Assembly: GCA_016206675.1 (NCBI GenBank) | Contig: JACQRD010000020.1 | Location: forward strand, 1-6,213 | Length of the DNA: 6,213 nucleotides | Source of the DNA: Candidatus Omnitrophota bacterium | GTDB taxonomy: Bacteria > Omnitrophota > Gorgyraeia > Aquiviventales > Aquiviventaceae | Direction of reading: 5' to 3' | Shown: positions 3,814 to 6,213 of the stretch, piece by piece | How the letters are laid out: the number at the start of each line of letters is the position of its first letter | Numbering within the stretch: position 1 is the first letter of the stretch | The notes under the pieces: model-generated | What the model saw: only the letters and a program-made list of their open reading frames with translations | What the model was told of the DNA's origin: nothing | The model's database searches: none | Made by a program: the position numbers and the translations under genes

Positions 3814-6213
3814 TGACACGACGCCCCATCGCTTATCGCGTGTTAGCCCTACTGACGGCTGTGTGCTGCGTGCTGTCTGCTGCCGTCGCGTTTGCCTCCG
3901 TGCCATGGATGATCAACTACCAAGGGCGGCTCACCGACACCGGCAGCAAGGCGATCACCGGTACCTACATCCTGACCTTTCGGCTGTATGACGCCGCCAC
4001 CAGCGGCACGAAGCTCTGGCAGGAGGAGCAGACGATCACCCTGTCGGAGGCCGACAACGGGGTCTTCAACGTAGTCTTGGGGGCGGTGACGGCGCTGGAT
4101 TCCGTCGGTTTCAACTCCGCGATGTGGCTGTCGGTGCAGGTGGCGGATGACTCGGAGATGACGCCGCGGCAGCGGCTGACCGCCGCCGGCTACGCGCTCA
4201 ACGCCGACCAGGTGGATGGGCTCAACTCCACCTCGTTCGTCCGGACGGACGCCGACAGCTCCTCCTCCGGCAAGCTGACGCTGACGAAGGCCGGCACGGC
4301 GCTCGTCATCACCCCGTCCAGCGCGCCCACCGCAAATACGAAGATGGTCGACGTGCAGAATACCTCCGGCACCTCGAAGTTCAGCGTGGACTACGAAGGC
4401 GACGTGACGGTGGCGGGGGATCTGTCGGTGTCCGGCACGATCAGCGGCTCGAGCAGCGCAACCGGTACCACCAGCGCGACGTGGACCATCGACAACGACA
4501 ACACCAGCGGCACAGAGCCGGCCAGCGGAGCCGGGCTGGTCATCGAGGGCGGCAGCGGCGACGTATCGGCGCTCTGGGATGCCACCAACGATGAGCTTGA
4601 TGTCAACAAGACGACCAACATCACCGGGACGCTGAAGCTCTCCGGCTCGACGTCGGGCTATGTCGGCCTGGCCCCGGCGGCTGCGGCCGGGAGCACGACC
4701 TACACGCTGCCCAGCGCGGATGGCTCCGCAGACTACGTGCTCAAGACGAACGGGTCGGGCACCCTCGCCTGGGCCGCGCCGGGGGGCTTAAGCGGCGTTG
4801 GCGACGTCACCGATATTGGCGACTGCGACGGCCCGACATGTTTTACCGGCACCGAAGGCACCACCCTGACGTTTAAGGGCTCGACCTCCGGCACCATCGC
4901 CCTGCAGCCGGCGGCTGTGGCGGGCACCACCACGATTACCATGCCGGCGACCACCGGCACGCTCATCACGACGGGAGACTCAGGGACCGTGACGAGCACC
5001 ATGATTCTCAATGACACGATTCTCAATGCGGACATCAATAGTTCCGCGGCGATTGCCTTCAGCAAGCTCGCCAGCCTCACGAGTGCATACCTCCTCGTGG
5101 GGAACGCCTCGAACGTCGCGACAGCCGTTGACCCAAGCGGCGATGTCGATATTGACAATGCGGGCACCTTCACGATTCAAGCGAACAGCGTTGCGCTGTC
5201 CACAGATACCACTGGCAACTACGTCGCCTCGGTCGCCACCTCCAGCCCCTTAAGCGGCGGCGCGGCCGGGAGTGAAGGGGCCACCTTGACCCTGAGCTGT
5301 CCGACGTGTCTTGTCTCCGGCGGCGGCAGCGACCTGTTCACACTCGCGGGGACGAGCGGGACCAGTCAGACCATCAGCTCCGGCGATACGCTCACGATTG
5401 CTGCGGGGACCGGGATCACGACGACCGCCGGGGCCACCGATACGGTGACCGTCGCCGCCACGCTCGGCACCAGCATCAGCGGCAGCGAGGTGGACGCCAA
5501 TACCCTGGACTTCGCTGACTTCGAAGACACCCTCGACCTCGATGCCGCGCTCACCCTGAACCAGACGACCTCGACCTGGAGCCAGAGCTTCACCGGCACG
5601 ACCACGACCGGCCTGACCTACACCGCGACCGACCTGACCAGCGGCACCGCCCTCGATGTCAACGCGACGAACACCCACACCGCCGACGCGGCCATCCAGC
5701 AGGTGCGCCTGGATCTCGTCAACGCCCAGGCGACCGCCGCCAACTCCGACCTCGCCGGCTTCAACGTCAACTTCACGAACAGCCCGACCATCGCTGGCAA
5801 CACGGAAGCAGCCGCCCGCATCCGCAACGTCGCCACCAGCAATACCACTGACAACGCGGTCGCCTCGCTCCTCATCCTGGACAACGCGGATACGAGTACG
5901 AGCGGCTCAACCGCCGTCACCGATGCCCTGCGGGTAACGGTCTCGGGTAGCCTTAGCTCCGGAATCGTCGATGCGATCGACGCCTCCGATGCGAACATCG
6001 ACAACGCCCTGAACATCGGGGCAAATGTCATTGCAGGCACCAACTTCGCGGTCAACACCAGCGGGCAGGTCGCCACCGGCGCCTCGGCGGGCAATCAGGG
6101 CGGCTCGCTGCTCTTCTACGATACGGACGCCACAAGCCCCGAGTCCATTACCGTCAACGCCGGCAACGTCAGCACAAGCTACACCCTCACGCTACCCACC
6201 GCCGTGGCCGCCA
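3813..6213 (+). CDS. Giant secreted surface/fibre-like protein, 3' end beyond the window
   Basis: The reading frame stays open for 800 codons to the window edge without a stop, so the gene is partial at its 3' end. It starts at ATG 3813 (TAATG overlap with the regulator stop) after AGGAGG (3796-3801). Residues 1-28 are a Sec signal peptide ending AFA. Residues 33-137 form an N-terminal domain I know from large secreted proteins of uncultured bacteria: MINYQGRL, TYILTFRLYDA, NGVFNVVLG, MTPRQRLTAAGYALNADQVDGL. The rest is low in Lys/Arg and rich in Thr, Ala, Gly, Ser, Asn and Asp, with loosely repeated beta segments: SGYVGLAPAAAAGSTTYTLP (about 281-300), SGTIALQPAAVAGTTTITMP (about 359-378) and a third beginning at 777. 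Cysteine pairs are at C338/C343 and C496/C499. The composition resembles tail-fibre or adhesin stalks. The function (adhesion, sheath, fibre) is inferred, and a C-terminal chaperone or anchoring domain is expected downstream. Confidence 0.85.
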   Translation, partial: MTRRPIAYRVLALLTAVCCVLSAAVAFASVPWMINYQGRLTDTGSKAITGTYILTFRLYDAATSGTKLWQEEQTITLSEADNGVFNVVLGAVTALDSVGFNSAMWLSVQVADDSEMTPRQRLTAAGYALNADQVDGLNSTSFVRTDADSSSSGKLTLTKAGTALVITPSSAPTANTKMVDVQNTSGTSKFSVDYEGDVTVAGDLSVSGTISGSSSATGTTSATWTIDNDNTSGTEPASGAGLVIEGGSGDVSALWDATNDELDVNKTTNITGTLKLSGSTSGYVGLAPAAAAGSTTYTLPSADGSADYVLKTNGSGTLAWAAPGGLSGVGDVTDIGDCDGPTCFTGTEGTTLTFKGSTSGTIALQPAAVAGTTTITMPATTGTLITTGDSGTVTSTMILNDTILNADINSSAAIAFSKLASLTSAYLLVGNASNVATAVDPSGDVDIDNAGTFTIQANSVALSTDTTGNYVASVATSSPLSGGAAGSEGATLTLSCPTCLVSGGGSDLFTLAGTSGTSQTISSGDTLTIAAGTGITTTAGATDTVTVAATLGTSISGSEVDANTLDFADFEDTLDLDAALTLNQTTSTWSQSFTGTTTTGLTYTATDLTSGTALDVNATNTHTADAAIQQVRLDLVNAQATAANSDLAGFNVNFTNSPTIAGNTEAAARIRNVATSNTTDNAVASLLILDNADTSTSGSTAVTDALRVTVSGSLSSGIVDAIDASDANIDNALNIGANVIAGTNFAVNTSGQVATGASAGNQGGSLLFYDTDATSPESITVNAGNVSTSYTLTLPTAVAA

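Noticed and set aside
3605..3991. Open frame spanning the end of the regulator and start of the giant protein gene
   Set aside because: It overlaps two better-supported genes, has no ribosome site, and its product is Arg/Pro-rich.
4190..6094. Several minus-strand open frames opposite the giant protein gene
   Set aside because: The repetitive GC-rich coding strand lacks stops on the opposite strand by composition; the + frame is continuous for 800 codons with signal peptide and start site.

Overview
The window is a high-GC stretch (roughly 60%, my estimate) of a bacterial chromosome with six genes, all on the + strand, the last one cut by the right edge. The contents (Lgt, several Sec-exported proteins, a membrane-anchored regulator and a very large secreted Thr/Ser/Gly/Asn-rich protein) suggest an uncultured diderm bacterium. 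The conserved N-terminal domain of the giant protein and the style of the small winged-helix regulator remind me of Omnitrophota or Nitrospirota-like candidate lineages. That assignment is a low-confidence impression and has not been tested.

Layout: 17-96 is a G/C heptamer palindrome. lgt (102-860) is followed by a large-subunit pseudouridine synthase of the RluD type (876-1943). A small secreted protein of unknown function overlaps it (1928-2410). After a possible promoter comes a second small secreted protein (2486-2914). The 305-base gap 2915-3219 is a complete regulatory leader: a possible promoter, two tandem hairpins, a divergent GEMM-I (cyclic-di-GMP class I type) riboswitch aptamer with a GNRA-capped P2 stem, and an intrinsic terminator. 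It precedes a two-gene operon: a membrane-tethered winged-helix protein (3220-3813), overlapped by one base by a giant surface or fibre-like protein (3813 to beyond 6213).

Two stories stand out. First, five places carry arrays of 7-bp repeats. Four of them are palindromes with a 4-heptad left arm, a short loop and a 4-heptad right arm. Three of these sit in frame inside coding sequence, two in the pseudouridine synthase and one in the regulator. In those three the two arms differ at one fixed heptad position, and that difference removes a TGA stop which a perfect palindrome would contain. They look like protein-tolerated selfish or slippage-derived elements, comparable in logic to Rickettsia palindromic elements and in unit length to cyanobacterial heptamer STRRs.

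Second, the riboswitch-terminator leader implies that the tethered regulator and the giant exported protein are controlled together by a cyclic dinucleotide, as expected for a surface adhesin or fibre in a sessile/motile switch. lgt and the rluD-type gene are housekeeping (lipoprotein maturation, 23S rRNA modification), and the two small secreted proteins are of unknown function.
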